NCBI GenBank assembly: GCA_905181865.1
Contig: CAJIZG010000005.1
Location: 310,001-374,000 of the forward strand
DNA length: 64,000 nt
From: Urechidicola croceus
GTDB taxonomy: Bacteria > Bacteroidota > Bacteroidia > Flavobacteriales > Flavobacteriaceae
Reading direction: 5' to 3'
Shown here: piece by piece, positions 45,535-54,162 of the stretch
Position numbering within the stretch: the stretch's first letter is position 1
Layout of the letters: every line of letters starts with the position of its first letter
Position numbers and translations under genes: made by a program
Notes under the pieces: generated by a model
What the model was told of the DNA's origin: nothing
The model's database searches: none
Seen by the model: only the letters and a program-made list of their open reading frames with translations

Positions 45535-45999
45535 TTAAAATGTTAAAAAATCCTTCGACTTTAAATTGGAAGGACAGATTTTATATGATGTTATTACTTG
45601 TTTGATCTTATTGATTTCACCAATGGTATTATTTAATTCTCCAGTCGATATGTCTCCTTCTATTTTTAAGAAATAGTCAACTTTTTTCTTTTCCGATATT
45701 AAGTACATTGTTTGGCTGAACAAAACTTCATTTGAAAATAAATTTGCTTCAGACGTTATCCTTTCATTACCTATAAATTTATTTGAAATAAGATAACTTG
45801 TTAATCTATTCGTTTTGTTTATATATTTGAAAATCGAAAAAGATGCTATACTGTCTTTGAAATCAAGATCGTCCTTGTACTTGTAGAATTTAGTGTTTAA
45901 ATGTTTATTTATAAGAAATGCTAGTCTATAGTCCTCTTCAGCTGTGTAAATTCCAATTAAAGAGTAATTATCGGCTAATTCTAATGAATGTATGTTCAT
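45535..45999 (-). CDS. IPExxxVDY family protein
   Basis: 154 aa. Named for the family signature, present here as ISEKKKVDY (Pro of the name-giving motif replaced by Ser). No signal peptide or membrane segments, and no catalytic motif that I can see. It lies between rnc and pyk on the same strand, 2 bp before pyk, the usual place for this family in Flavobacteriia. Function unknown; the coupling to pyk suggests co-expression. Confidence 0.8.
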   Translation of the reverse strand: MNIHSLELADNYSLIGIYTAEEDYRLAFLINKHLNTKFYKYKDDLDFKDSIASFSIFKYINKTNRLTSYLISNKFIGNERITSEANLFSNEVLFSQTMYLISEKKKVDYFLKIEGDISTGELNNTIGEINKIKQVITSYKICPSNLKSKDFLTF

Positions 46000-46093
46000 A
46001 AATTACTTAAAGTACGATTTACAAAGATACGGATTGTTTAAAGAAGAGAGGCTGTGAATCCTATAAAAAGCATAGATGATTAAAGTATTTAAA

Positions 46094-46831
46094 TTAATTC
46101 TTGGAGATTTCTTTTTGAAATACAAAATAGGCTCTCTTGGCAGCAATTTCTTCCGCCTTCTTCTTTGAAGTTGCTCTGCCTTTCGCAATAATTTTATCTT
46201 CTAATGAAAGCTTAACGCTAAAATGACGAATAGGATCTTTCGCGGTATCATCATAAACGTCAAAAAGAAATGTTTTCTTTTCCTTTTGGCACCATTCAAT
46301 AAAAAGACTTTTATAACTAGTAATCTTTCCTTCTAATTTAGGGATGTCGACATAGGGTTGAATAACTCTTTTGTGAATAAATTTTTTGCAAAACGTATAA
46401 CCTCGATCAAGGTAGATGGCTCCAATTAAGGCTTCGAAAATATTGCCATTGATGTTTTCTCCAAATTTAGATTTTGCAACATTACTAGTAACGAGCCGAA
46501 CTAAGTTTAAATCCCTGCCCAATTCATTTAAGTGCTCTCGGCTTACAATTTTTGATCTCATTTGTGTAAGGTATCCTTCGTTGCCAGAGGGTACTTTTTT
46601 GAATAAATAAGAGGCGATTACTGCGCCTAGCATAGCGTCACCTAAAAACTCTAATCGTTCGTAATTTTGAGGGTTTCCTTCCGGATCTAAATTTTTTATA
46701 GACCGATGGATAAATGCTTTGTTATAAATTAAAATATTATTTGGAGTAAACCCCAATATTATTTTTAGTTCCCTATAAAAAGCCTCGTCTTTCTTAGGAC
46801 GTGTTCTTAATATTCTTCGAATAAAATTCAT
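46094..46831 (-). CDS. rnc: ribonuclease III
   Basis: 245 aa. The catalytic signature NYERLEFLGDAMLG with the downstream E in NIFEALIGAIYLD is intact, and a double-stranded RNA-binding domain (~165-240: SYKSLFIEWCQK, GRATSKKKAEEIAAKRAYF) follows. Processes rRNA precursors and other double-stranded RNA. It follows fabF by 9 bp, as in many bacteria where acpP-fabF-rnc are linked. Confidence 0.95.
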   Translation of the reverse strand: MNFIRRILRTRPKKDEAFYRELKIILGFTPNNILIYNKAFIHRSIKNLDPEGNPQNYERLEFLGDAMLGAVIASYLFKKVPSGNEGYLTQMRSKIVSREHLNELGRDLNLVRLVTSNVAKSKFGENINGNIFEALIGAIYLDRGYTFCKKFIHKRVIQPYVDIPKLEGKITSYKSLFIEWCQKEKKTFLFDVYDDTAKDPIRHFSVKLSLEDKIIAKGRATSKKKAEEIAAKRAYFVFQKEISKN

Positions 46832-46840
46832 TGAAGAAAG

Positions 46841-48091
46841 TTAATCAATTTTTTTAAAAAGTACACATGCATTGTGACCTCCGAATCCAAAAGTATTACT
46901 CATTGCAACTTTAACGTCGCGTTTTTGAGCTTGGTTTAAGGTAAGGTTGAGTTTTCCGTCAATAGCATCATCTTTTTCAGTATGATTAATTGTTGGAGGT
47001 ACAATCCCATTTTTAATAGATAGGATAGAAGAAATTGCTTCAATAGCACCAGCAGCGCCTAATAAATGGCCAGTCATGGATTTTGTTGAATTGATGTTGA
47101 TGGTGTAGGCATGTTCACCAAAAACATCTAAAATTGCTTTTATTTCAGCGACATCCCCTAGAGGAGTAGAGGTGCCATGTACGTTTATAGCGTCTACTTC
47201 TTCAATCGTTAAACCAGCATCTTTTAAGCAATTATGCATTACGTTTTTAGCCCCTAAACCTTCAGGATGAGGTGCTGTGATGTGATGAGCGTCTGCCGAT
47301 AAACCTCCACCACCAACTTCGGCATAAATACTAGCGCCTCTAGCAATAGCATGCTCGTATTCTTCTAGAATCAAAGCTCCCGCTCCTTCACCTAGTACAA
47401 ATCCATCTCTGTTTTTGTCAAATGGTCGGGATGCTGAGGTTGGATTATCGTTTCTAGTTGAAAGCGCATGTAAGGCGTTAAATCCACCTACACCTGCCTC
47501 TACAACAGCTGCTTCAGAACCACCTGTAACAAATATGTCTGCATGTCCTAATCGAATGTAGTTGAAAGCATCAATAATAGCATTTGCAGAAGATGCACAT
47601 GCAGATACCGTAGTAAAGTTAGGCCCTCTAAAACCATATTTAATGGAGATAAAGCCAGGAGCAATATCGGCAATCATTTTTGGAATAAAGAATGGATTGA
47701 ATCTTGGAGTTCCATCTCCGCTAGCAAAATTAAGAACTTCATTTTGAAAAGTTTCAATTCCACCAATTCCAGCGCCCCATATTACTCCAATCCTATCTGG
47801 GTTTATTTTTTCCAAATCGAGGTTAGCATCTTCAATGGCTTCATCTGCCGCTACCATAGCATATTGTGCAAACTTATCCATTTTACGTGCTTCCTTTCGA
47901 TTGATAAAATCAGTAACATTGAAATTTTTAACTTCACAAGCGAATTGAGTCTTAAATTTTTCAGCATTAAAATGAGTAATAGGAGCAGCACCACTAACTC
48001 CATTTACCAACCCATTCCAATATTCTTCAATATTATTTCCAATAGGTGTTAATGCGCCTAATCCTGTAACAACAACTCGTTTTAATTCCAT
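46841..48091 (-). CDS. fabF: beta-ketoacyl-ACP synthase II
   Basis: 416 aa. The Cys-His-His triad is visible: VSACASSANA (Cys165), NVHGTSTPLGD and GHLLGAAGAIE. RVVVTGLGALTPIG opens the protein as usual. Elongates acyl chains by condensing acyl groups with malonyl-ACP. Downstream of acpP with a 73-bp gap that holds a strong hairpin. Confidence 0.96.
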   Translation of the reverse strand: MELKRVVVTGLGALTPIGNNIEEYWNGLVNGVSGAAPITHFNAEKFKTQFACEVKNFNVTDFINRKEARKMDKFAQYAMVAADEAIEDANLDLEKINPDRIGVIWGAGIGGIETFQNEVLNFASGDGTPRFNPFFIPKMIADIAPGFISIKYGFRGPNFTTVSACASSANAIIDAFNYIRLGHADIFVTGGSEAAVVEAGVGGFNALHALSTRNDNPTSASRPFDKNRDGFVLGEGAGALILEEYEHAIARGASIYAEVGGGGLSADAHHITAPHPEGLGAKNVMHNCLKDAGLTIEEVDAINVHGTSTPLGDVAEIKAILDVFGEHAYTININSTKSMTGHLLGAAGAIEAISSILSIKNGIVPPTINHTEKDDAIDGKLNLTLNQAQKRDVKVAMSNTFGFGGHNACVLFKKID

Positions 48092-48120
48092 GTATGGATG
48101 ATTTATAGGTTCTAAAAATG

Positions 48121-48151
48121 ACTACGAGTTCAACTGAATTGAACTCGTAGT
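48121..48151 (-). terminator. hairpin between acpP and fabF
   Basis: A perfect 13-bp inverted repeat: ACTACGAGTTCAA (48121-48133), 5-base loop, TTGAACTCGTAGT (48139-48151). It is followed on the minus strand by CATTTTTA rather than a long T-run, so it may act as an attenuator or RNA-processing/stabilising stem that sets more acpP than fabF. Confidence 0.6.
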
Positions 48152-48164
48152 TTGTATTTTTAGA

Positions 48165-48401
48165 TTACTTTTTTGCCTCTTCTATATAACTTATTGCTTG
48201 ACCTACAGTTCCAATATTTTCTGCTTGATCGTCTGGAATTTGGATATCAAATTCTTTTTCAAATTCCATGATTAACTCAACTGTGTCAAGTGAATCTGCT
48301 CCTAGATCATTTGTGAAGCTTGCTTCAACTGTTACCTCATTTTCGTCAACCCCTAACTTGTCAACGATGATAGCTTTTACTCTTGATGCAATGTCTGACA
48401 T
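48165..48401 (-). CDS. acpP: acyl carrier protein
   Basis: 78 aa, very acidic. The phosphopantetheine attachment motif is [10 protein letters not shown] (Ser37). Carries growing acyl chains for fatty-acid and lipid A synthesis. Has its own promoter-like boxes upstream and a hairpin downstream, before fabF. Confidence 0.97.
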   Translation of the reverse strand: MSDIASRVKAIIVDKLGVDENEVTVEASFTNDLGADSLDTVELIMEFEKEFDIQIPDDQAENIGTVGQAISYIEEAKK

Positions 48402-48433
48402 AATATTCTAATTTTAATAATTTAAATTAACGG

Positions 48434-48465
48434 CAAAAATAAACAACTTATTTTGTTTAATCCAA
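48434..48465 (-). promoter_or_regulatory. promoter before acpP
   Basis: Read on the minus strand: TTGG (48462-48465), 20 bp, TATTTTTG (48434-48441), a good match to the Bacteroidota promoter pattern, 32 bp before the acpP start. Confidence 0.55.
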
Positions 48466-48582
48466 TTTCATGTCGAAAATGTGATTACTAAATTAAAAAA
48501 AATACTTCAATTATTAGTACTTTCTTGGCAATTGTTAATAATTATGCTTTTTTTTGCTCTTTATTTTAATTTATAATACGAT

Positions 48583-49152
48583 ATGACGAGAGTTGTAATT
48601 TTCGCTTCGGGATCTGGTTCAAATGCAGAAAATATTTATACCTATTTTAAAGGAGATGATACTGTATTCATAAACTATATTTTGACCAATAACAAGAATG
48701 CAAAAGTATTGGAAAGGGCGAGGCGATTGGGTGTTTCAAGTTTTGTATTTGATAGGAGCGAATTTATTGATGAGACTAAATTATTGAAATTTTTAAAAGG
48801 CGAAGCAGACTTAATTGTCTTGGCTGGTTTTCTTTGGAAAGTGCCAGACTGCATCGTTGAAGCTTTTCCAAATAAAATAGTTAATATTCACCCCGCATTA
48901 TTGCCGAAATATGGAGGTAAAGGGATGTATGGAATGAAAGTTCACAATGCCGTTGTTGCTAACAAAGAGCGAGAAACCGGAATTACGATTCATTATGTAA
49001 ATGAGAATTATGATGAAGGAGCAATTATATTTCAGGCGAAGACAGAAGTTTTAAAAACTGATACTGCAGATGATGTTGCAGGAAAAATCCATGAATTGGA
49101 GTATGAACATTTCCCAAAAGTTGTTAAAAAGATAATATTAAAGAATGGCTAA
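48583..49152 (+). CDS. purN: phosphoribosylglycinamide formyltransferase
   Basis: 189 aa. FASGSGSNAENI is the phosphate-binding loop; NIHPALLPKYGG with its Asn and His and NYDEGAIIFQ with its Asp give the catalytic triad. Transfers a formyl group from 10-formyltetrahydrofolate in purine synthesis. Divergent from acpP, and its last 8 bp overlap the RNase H gene. Confidence 0.94.
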   Translation: MTRVVIFASGSGSNAENIYTYFKGDDTVFINYILTNNKNAKVLERARRLGVSSFVFDRSEFIDETKLLKFLKGEADLIVLAGFLWKVPDCIVEAFPNKIVNIHPALLPKYGGKGMYGMKVHNAVVANKERETGITIHYVNENYDEGAIIFQAKTEVLKTDTADDVAGKIHELEYEHFPKVVKKIILKNG

Positions 49153-49777
49153 GAAAAAGTTTTATGTAGTTTGGAGTGGTCATAAAACGGGTGTTTTCAC
49201 TTCGTGGAATGTTTGCAAGAAGCATATTACAAATTTTAAAGGTGCCCAATACAAATCGTTTGTAAACGGTGAAGAAGCCGAAATCGCTTTAAAAGGGAAA
49301 TATATTGATTATGTAGGAAAGGATCCTAAACGGATAAAAGTAACTCCTGCCGATTTAAAACGAATCGGTATTCCTATTATACCTTCTCTTTCTGTAGACG
49401 CGGCATGTAGCGGCAATCCGGGTAAAATGGAGTATCGTGGTGTTGATACTCAAACTAAGAAACAACTTTTTATTCAAGGTCCATTTAAAAAAGGAACAAA
49501 TAATATCGGAGAGTTTTTAGCTTTGGTGCACGGATTAGGATTTCTGAAAAAAAATAAATCCGAAATCCCTATTTATTCAGATTCAAGAATAGCCATTGGT
49601 TGGCTAAAAAAGGGACAGTGCAGAACGAATTTAAAAATTACGTCAGAGAATAAAGACTTATTTGATTTTATCAAACGCGCTGAAAAATGGTTGAACGAAA
49701 ACACCTATTCAACAAAAATTCTAAAATGGGAAACCAAAGCATGGGGAGAAATCCCTGCTGATTTTGGGAGGAAATAA
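49145..49777 (+). CDS. ribonuclease H with viroplasmin-like N-terminal domain
   Basis: 210 aa. The N-terminal ~50 residues (KFYVVWSGHKTGVFTSWNVC, AQYKSFVNGEEAE) are the caulimovirus viroplasmin/RNase H1 hybrid-binding domain. The C-terminal RNase H domain has the four acidic catalytic residues in LSVDAACSGNPG, NIGEFLALVHGL, YSDSRIAI and the final ADFGRK. Removes RNA from RNA-DNA hybrids. Overlaps purN by 8 bp and converges on sufS, stops 5 bp apart. Confidence 0.9.
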   Translation: MAKKKFYVVWSGHKTGVFTSWNVCKKHITNFKGAQYKSFVNGEEAEIALKGKYIDYVGKDPKRIKVTPADLKRIGIPIIPSLSVDAACSGNPGKMEYRGVDTQTKKQLFIQGPFKKGTNNIGEFLALVHGLGFLKKNKSEIPIYSDSRIAIGWLKKGQCRTNLKITSENKDLFDFIKRAEKWLNENTYSTKILKWETKAWGEIPADFGRK

Positions 49778-49781
49778 AAAG

Positions 49782-50996
49782 TTAGTTTAACATCATCTGT
49801 GCCTTTTTTACAGACTCAACTAAAACATCAATTTCTTCAAAAGTGTTATAAAATGAAAAGGACGCTCTAACCGTTCCAGGAATTTTATAAAAATCCATAA
49901 TAGGCTGTGCACAATGGTGACCTGTTCTAACAGCGACTCCTAACTTATCAACGATGGTTCCGATATCATAGGGATGAATTCCTTGAATATTAAATGAAAT
50001 TACAGACGTTTTATGAGCAGTGGTTCCGTAAATTCTTAAACCGTCAATAGTCAATAATTTTTCTGTAGCATATTCTAAAAGTTCTTTTTCGCGTTTTTCA
50101 ATTACGTCAAAACCAATATTATTAGCGTAATCTAAAGCAACTCCAAAAGCGATTACTCCAGAAATATTAGGAGTTCCTGCTTCAAACTTGTGAGGTAAGT
50201 CAGCGTAAGTGGTTTTCTCGAAAGTGACCTCTTTAATCATTTCTCCACCACCTTGGTACGGAGGTAGTTTAGTAAGCCATTCCTCTTTCCCATATAAGAT
50301 TCCGACCCCTGTTGGACCATAAATTTTATGCGCAGATGTAACATAAAAGTCGACATCTAATTTTTGAAGATCTGGTTTGATATGCGGACAAGCCTGAGCT
50401 CCATCAATTAAAACGGCTGCTCCAATAGCATGGGCTTTTTCAATAATTTCTTCAATAGGATTGATAGTTCCTAAAGCGTTTGAAATATGATTTGTAAAGA
50501 CTAATTTAGTCTTGTCTGACAATAATTTATCGTATTCGGACATGATTAATTCACCTTCTTCATTCATCGGAATCACCTTTAAAATGGCTCCTGTTTTTTC
50601 ACAAAGCATTTGCCAAGGAACAATATTAGAATGATGTTCTAAGGCTGAAACAATGATTTGATCGCCTTCGTTTAAAATTGATTCAAAACCTGTAGCAACA
50701 ATATTTATACTATGGGTAGTTCCTGATGTAAAAATTATTTCATAGGATTCTTTAATATTGAAATGCTTTTGAATTTTTAATCGCGCCCCTTCATATTTAT
50801 CCGTTGCTTCTTGACTTAAAGAGTGCACACCACGATGAATATTAGCGTTGTAATTCGAATAATAATCAACGATTGCGTCTATAACTACTTGCGGTGTTTG
50901 AGACGTTGCAGCATTATCAAAATATACTAATGGTTTTCCATTAACCTCTCTTTTAAGAATGGGAAAATCAGCTCTAATTTTATCAATATCTAACAT
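49782..50996 (-). CDS. sufS: cysteine desulfurase SufS
   Basis: 404 aa from ATG 50996; the frame is open 14 codons further, but MLDIDKIRADFPIL is the usual start. PLP-dependent class V fold: YFDNAATSQTP, HSINIVA, LEHHSNIVPWQ, VDFYVTSAHKIYGPTGVG with the PLP lysine, and the active-site cysteine in RTGHHCAQP. Supplies sulfur to the Suf Fe-S assembly scaffold. In related genomes it often lies close to sufBCD; here about 10.3 kb of other genes separate it from sufD. Confidence 0.93.
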   Translation of the reverse strand: MLDIDKIRADFPILKREVNGKPLVYFDNAATSQTPQVVIDAIVDYYSNYNANIHRGVHSLSQEATDKYEGARLKIQKHFNIKESYEIIFTSGTTHSINIVATGFESILNEGDQIIVSALEHHSNIVPWQMLCEKTGAILKVIPMNEEGELIMSEYDKLLSDKTKLVFTNHISNALGTINPIEEIIEKAHAIGAAVLIDGAQACPHIKPDLQKLDVDFYVTSAHKIYGPTGVGILYGKEEWLTKLPPYQGGGEMIKEVTFEKTTYADLPHKFEAGTPNISGVIAFGVALDYANNIGFDVIEKREKELLEYATEKLLTIDGLRIYGTTAHKTSVISFNIQGIHPYDIGTIVDKLGVAVRTGHHCAQPIMDFYKIPGTVRASFSFYNTFEEIDVLVESVKKAQMMLN

Positions 50997-51100
50997 ACTT
51001 ATAGGTTGACGTAATTTATCAACAAAATTACAAAACAATGCTTGATTTTATCCTATATCTATTTGATTTGTTTAAAAGGAAAAGAGGTTGTTTACGCTGC

Positions 51101-51127
51101 GTCATTCTGAACGGATGTGAAGAATCT
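51101..51127. repeat. short intergenic repeat (GTCATTCTGAACG...GAAGAATCT)
   Basis: GTCATTCTGAACGGATGTGA followed by AGAATCT is a version of the GTCATTCTGAACGCAGTGAAGAATCT repeat widespread between genes in Bacteroidota. It lies in the gap between sufS and the TPR gene of the sigma module, near the left boundary of that module. Confidence 0.5.
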
Positions 51128-51209
51128 TTAAATTGTTCTTAGGGATACATTGAAAGCGAGATTTTTCGCTTGAACTCAAATTGGCATTGAACGTATTAAT
51201 ATAGACACC

Positions 51210-51941
51210 CTAAAGCTTCTTCAATAGTTTTTGCGCATTTTTATAATCACCCGCATCACTAGGAATTCTTTTTAAGATCTCACTACATGTTTTGTAGTCT
51301 TTTTGTTTCAATTTGCTTAAAGCCAAATACCAATTCGCACTGCTTTTAAAAACTGAATTACCTTTTGAAATTTGCTTTAAAAGTACTTCGGCTTCAGTAA
51401 ATTTATTCAATTCAATTCCTGAAATGGCCTTATACAATTTAAATTCTTGATTTTCAGATTCAATACTTAATAATTGAGTAAAATAAGTTTCTGCTTCAGT
51501 AAAATTTTTGTTGTTAAAAGAATTTTCAGCCTTGGTTAGTAATTCGTTTTCACCTCCTCTAACGGTTAAACTGATCTCATTAAAATTAGCAAAATCGCCA
51601 TATGTTGGAATTGAAAACAGACTGTACCAATAAATGCCAATGAATATAGCAATGCTCGCTGCCATGGCATATTGCCAAGGTTTAAATCTAATTACTTTTT
51701 TGGTTGGTTCTTTTTTATTGAAATAGGTATCGGAAATATTCTTCAGGTTAGTTTGAAATGAGGCTTGTTTATCTTCATTTTCAAATTTATGCGCTAAAAG
51801 GCGAGACAATTTCTTATAAGTTTCAAAGGCTTGCTTGAAGTCATCTTCATTTTTCAGGCTATTCTCAAAAGAATTGTTAGCGTCCTTGGAAAGGTTTCCA
51901 GAAAGAAATTCTTCAAATAATATATAATCTTGATCTTTCAT
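51210..51941 (-). CDS. membrane protein with C-terminal TPR-like repeats, sigma partner
   Basis: 243 aa. A cytoplasmic N-terminus (~85 residues, DQDYILFEEFLSGNLSKDANNSFEN) is followed by one membrane segment (~90-110: QYAMAASIAIFIGIYWYSL) and a periplasmic TPR-like region (~135-243: AENSFNNKNFTEAETYFTQLL, LNKFTEAEVLLKQIS, WYLALSKLKQKDYKTCSEIL). Directly after the sigma gene (2-bp gap). The layout, a short cytoplasmic part plus one membrane helix plus a periplasmic sensor, is that of anti-sigma factors, but no zinc-binding anti-sigma motif is visible, so this role is inferred. Confidence 0.7.
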   Translation of the reverse strand: MKDQDYILFEEFLSGNLSKDANNSFENSLKNEDDFKQAFETYKKLSRLLAHKFENEDKQASFQTNLKNISDTYFNKKEPTKKVIRFKPWQYAMAASIAIFIGIYWYSLFSIPTYGDFANFNEISLTVRGGENELLTKAENSFNNKNFTEAETYFTQLLSIESENQEFKLYKAISGIELNKFTEAEVLLKQISKGNSVFKSSANWYLALSKLKQKDYKTCSEILKRIPSDAGDYKNAQKLLKKL

Positions 51942-51943
51942 GA

Positions 51944-52525
51944 TTAATACTTTAATTGATTAAACTTTGGCGACTCTTGAACCAACTGCGTTAGTTTTCC
52001 AATACACAAGGACTTCTTTTTTCGAGCATAGGCGTAAGAAACGTTTAGACTATTTGCTACTTCTTCCATAGATTTTATTTTAAAAGTAGCTTTCAGTAAA
52101 TCTTTACATGCCGTACCCAGTTTTTGAAACATCTCATTAAAAAGTGTCTGTTTTTCGCCAAACAAAGAAGTTTCAAAAGACAGTTCTATAGCGTCGTCAT
52201 CTATAGATAGCACTTCATCATTAATTGTTACCTCATTATGAGTATTTTTTTTTAATTCGTTCAACCATTTCCGTTTACATAGCAAAAAGAAGTAGGCATC
52301 GAAGGGACAGGTTAGTTGTAGTTTTTTTTGAGAGGCTTGATTGTAAATAGTAACTAAAGTTTCTTGAATAACATCCTGAGCTTTATCGGAATCACCACCA
52401 TTCTTTTTTATATAATTAATGACTTTAGGAGCAAATTTATCATAGATAGCCTGAATGATAAATGAATTGTTTTGCAACAGTCCATCAATGTATTTCTGAT
52501 CTACATGTATTTTTTTTTCACTCAT
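51944..52525 (-). CDS. ECF-like RNA polymerase sigma factor
   Basis: 193 aa from ATG 52525 (the frame extends 18 codons upstream into the promoter region). Region 2 is visible as FIIQAIYDKFAPKVINYIKKNG...AQDVIQETLVTIYNQ and KRKWLNELKKN (quoted in part), region 4 as MEEVANSLNVSYAYARKKKSLC, a helix-turn-helix. It leads a two-gene minus-strand unit with the TPR membrane protein, and is divergent from a lipoprotein whose promoter region carries the two-box motif described below. Probably directs transcription of the adjacent lipoprotein genes. Confidence 0.85.
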   Translation of the reverse strand: MSEKKIHVDQKYIDGLLQNNSFIIQAIYDKFAPKVINYIKKNGGDSDKAQDVIQETLVTIYNQASQKKLQLTCPFDAYFFLLCKRKWLNELKKNTHNEVTINDEVLSIDDDAIELSFETSLFGEKQTLFNEMFQKLGTACKDLLKATFKIKSMEEVANSLNVSYAYARKKKSLCIGKLTQLVQESPKFNQLKY

Positions 52526-52571
52526 GAACGCTATTGTTTTTAGCGAATTTAAAAAAAACTTTGACAAAAGA

Positions 52572-52603
52572 GGTAACAAATTGAATTTGCAATTTATATA
52601 AGG
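52572..52603 (+). promoter_or_regulatory. two-box candidate sigma-dependent promoter, copy 1
   Basis: GGTAACAAA (52572-52580), 11 bp, ATTTATATAAGG (52592-52603), then a 39-bp leader to the ATG of lipoprotein 1. The same boxes, spacing and leader occur before lipoprotein 2. The AAC in the first box resembles the -35 elements of ECF sigma factors. Seen directly as a repeated arrangement; recognition by the adjacent sigma factor is inferred. Confidence 0.6.
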
Positions 52604-52642
52604 ATGTAAAACAAAATTTAAAACAATAAAAACTTAGAAATT

Positions 52643-53635
52643 ATGAGAACTTTAAAAAACACTTTAGGAACACTTTTAATGACAACTTTAATAGTAACAA
52701 GTTGTAACACAATTGATGATGCTCAAGAATTTTTGGATATCCCAGCAACTGCTCAAGAATTTCAAAATTTAAAAAACGAAGCACTAGATAAATTGACACA
52801 AGAGTTTCAATTCAATGCAGAAGATGGGTATGTAACTTTTACATCGGCTAAAGGGGTAGAAATTGATATTAACGGAGCATGTCTTACTTTAGATGGTTCT
52901 TCAGTAACAGGAAATGTGAACTTAGAGTTTGTTGAGTTATTCGAAAAAGGAAATATGCTAACAACAAATAAAAGTACGATGGGAATTTTGCCAAATGGAG
53001 ATAGAGCAATGCTTGTGTCTGGAGGAGAGTTTTTTATAAATGCTACTCAAAATGGAGAGGGATTAGGGACTAATTGTGGTGTTAATGTTAGAATCCCAAC
53101 CAACCTTTCTGGTGGTGATGATCATGACATGGTGATATGGAAAGGAATCGAAGATGAAAAAGGAAATGTAGCATGGGAGGAAGAAAGAGATCAAGACGGT
53201 GGTAAAGGAAATATATTTATTGAAAGAGGAACACAAGGAGGAAATCAGTATTACGCCCTGTTCGGTGGATTTGGATGGTCGAATGTAGATCGTTTCTATA
53301 GCGATCCAAGACCTAAAACACAAATATTAGTAGATGTGCCAGCTGGGTATGATAATGATAATAGTGCGGTTTACTTATCGTATGACGGAGAAGAAACAGG
53401 ATTAGCAAATTTAGATACTTATGATGTCGGACTAGAATTATTTAGTGAACATTATGGTCAAATTCCAATCGGGTTGGAATGTCATGTGATTTTTGCAACG
53501 GAAGAAAATGGAATGTGGAAGTATGCTGTCAAAGCAGTAACAATTGTTGATAACGGAACGGTGGTGATTTCAGATGGGGAAACAGCACTAGTAACAGAAA
53601 CAGAATTAACCACAATTATAAATGGATTGCCATAA
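52643..53635 (+). CDS. lipoprotein of the sigma/CHAT module, paralogue 1
   Basis: 330 aa. Lipoprotein signal (RTLKNTLGTLLMTTLIVTSC, Cys21) followed by an acidic stretch (NTIDDAQE) suited to surface export in Bacteroidota. The mature part has FQNLKNEALDKLTQEFQFNA, GNVNLEFVELFEKGNMLTTN, SGGEFFINATQNGE, FGWSNVDRFYSDPRPKT and EHYGQIPIGLECHVIF. I do not recognise a characterised family. It is about 70% identical by eye to the next gene over most of its length, so the two arose by tandem duplication. Divergent from the sigma factor gene. Confidence 0.8.
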   Translation: MRTLKNTLGTLLMTTLIVTSCNTIDDAQEFLDIPATAQEFQNLKNEALDKLTQEFQFNAEDGYVTFTSAKGVEIDINGACLTLDGSSVTGNVNLEFVELFEKGNMLTTNKSTMGILPNGDRAMLVSGGEFFINATQNGEGLGTNCGVNVRIPTNLSGGDDHDMVIWKGIEDEKGNVAWEEERDQDGGKGNIFIERGTQGGNQYYALFGGFGWSNVDRFYSDPRPKTQILVDVPAGYDNDNSAVYLSYDGEETGLANLDTYDVGLELFSEHYGQIPIGLECHVIFATEENGMWKYAVKAVTIVDNGTVVISDGETALVTETELTTIINGLP

Positions 53636-53670
53636 ATAAAAACGTTTAAGTTAGTTCGGTTGAATGTAAG

Positions 53671-53706
53671 AGTCCTAGAGAATTTTCTCTAGGACTTTTT
53701 TGTTTT
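53671..53706 (+). terminator. intrinsic terminator after lipoprotein 1
   Basis: AGTCCTAGAGAA (53671-53682), a short loop and TTCTCTAGGACT form an 11-12-bp stem, followed by TTTTTTGTTTTT. A textbook terminator 35 bp after the stop codon, so lipoprotein 1 is probably a single-gene transcript. Confidence 0.85.
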
Positions 53707-53710
53707 TGGT

Positions 53711-53815
53711 TGTCATGTCGACCTTAGGAGAAATCTTATATAAGTAAGCACATTAGATTAGAAATTAAACTAAGTTAATTTTTAGGATGCGATCTCTCCT
53801 AGTTTCGAAATGACT
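53711..53815. repeat. palindromic intergenic repeat element, ~105 bp
   Basis: The left arm (TGTCATGTCGACCTTAGGAG then AAATC) and the right arm (GATCTCTCCTAG then TTTCGAAATGAC) are imperfect inverted repeats of ~25 bp that flank ~55 bp of AT-rich DNA. It resembles the GTCATTTCGACCGAAGGGAG-type elements scattered through flavobacterial genomes. The rest of the gap to 54091 holds further repeat-like scraps (ACCATATAGGTCTT near 53921; AGACCTTGCAGG near 53961) and no gene. Confidence 0.6.
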
Positions 53816-54091
53816 CAGTACAAAGTGAGCACTCTCAGAATATCCATTCGAACTCCGTCGTGAGTTGTTTATAGTCCGATCAAGATTATTAGAGTCGCAT
53901 ACTTATTCTGAGAAGTTTTAAAAACCATATAGGTCTTTTAGAAATACTTACAAGATCACTCAGACCTTGCAGGACAGTCAAGTCTTTTTATTTTAGAGGT
54001 TTTCTAAAGAGCTTAACATTCTTATAATAAAATTTTTACTTATTAGTTTCAGTAGTAAAATTTAAAAAATATAATTTTTTTTCAAAAAAAG

Positions 54092-54123
54092 GGTAACAAA
54101 ATAACGCATCAATTTATATAAGG
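54092..54123 (+). promoter_or_regulatory. two-box candidate sigma-dependent promoter, copy 2
   Basis: GGTAACAAA (54092-54100), 11 bp, ATTTATATAAGG (54112-54123), then a 39-bp leader nearly identical to that of lipoprotein 1. The 11-bp spacer between the boxes is not conserved in sequence (ataacgcatca against ttgaatttgca), which argues that the boxes themselves are under selection. Confidence 0.6.
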
Positions 54124-54162
54124 GTGTAAAACAAATTTTAAAACAATAAAAACTTAGAAATT

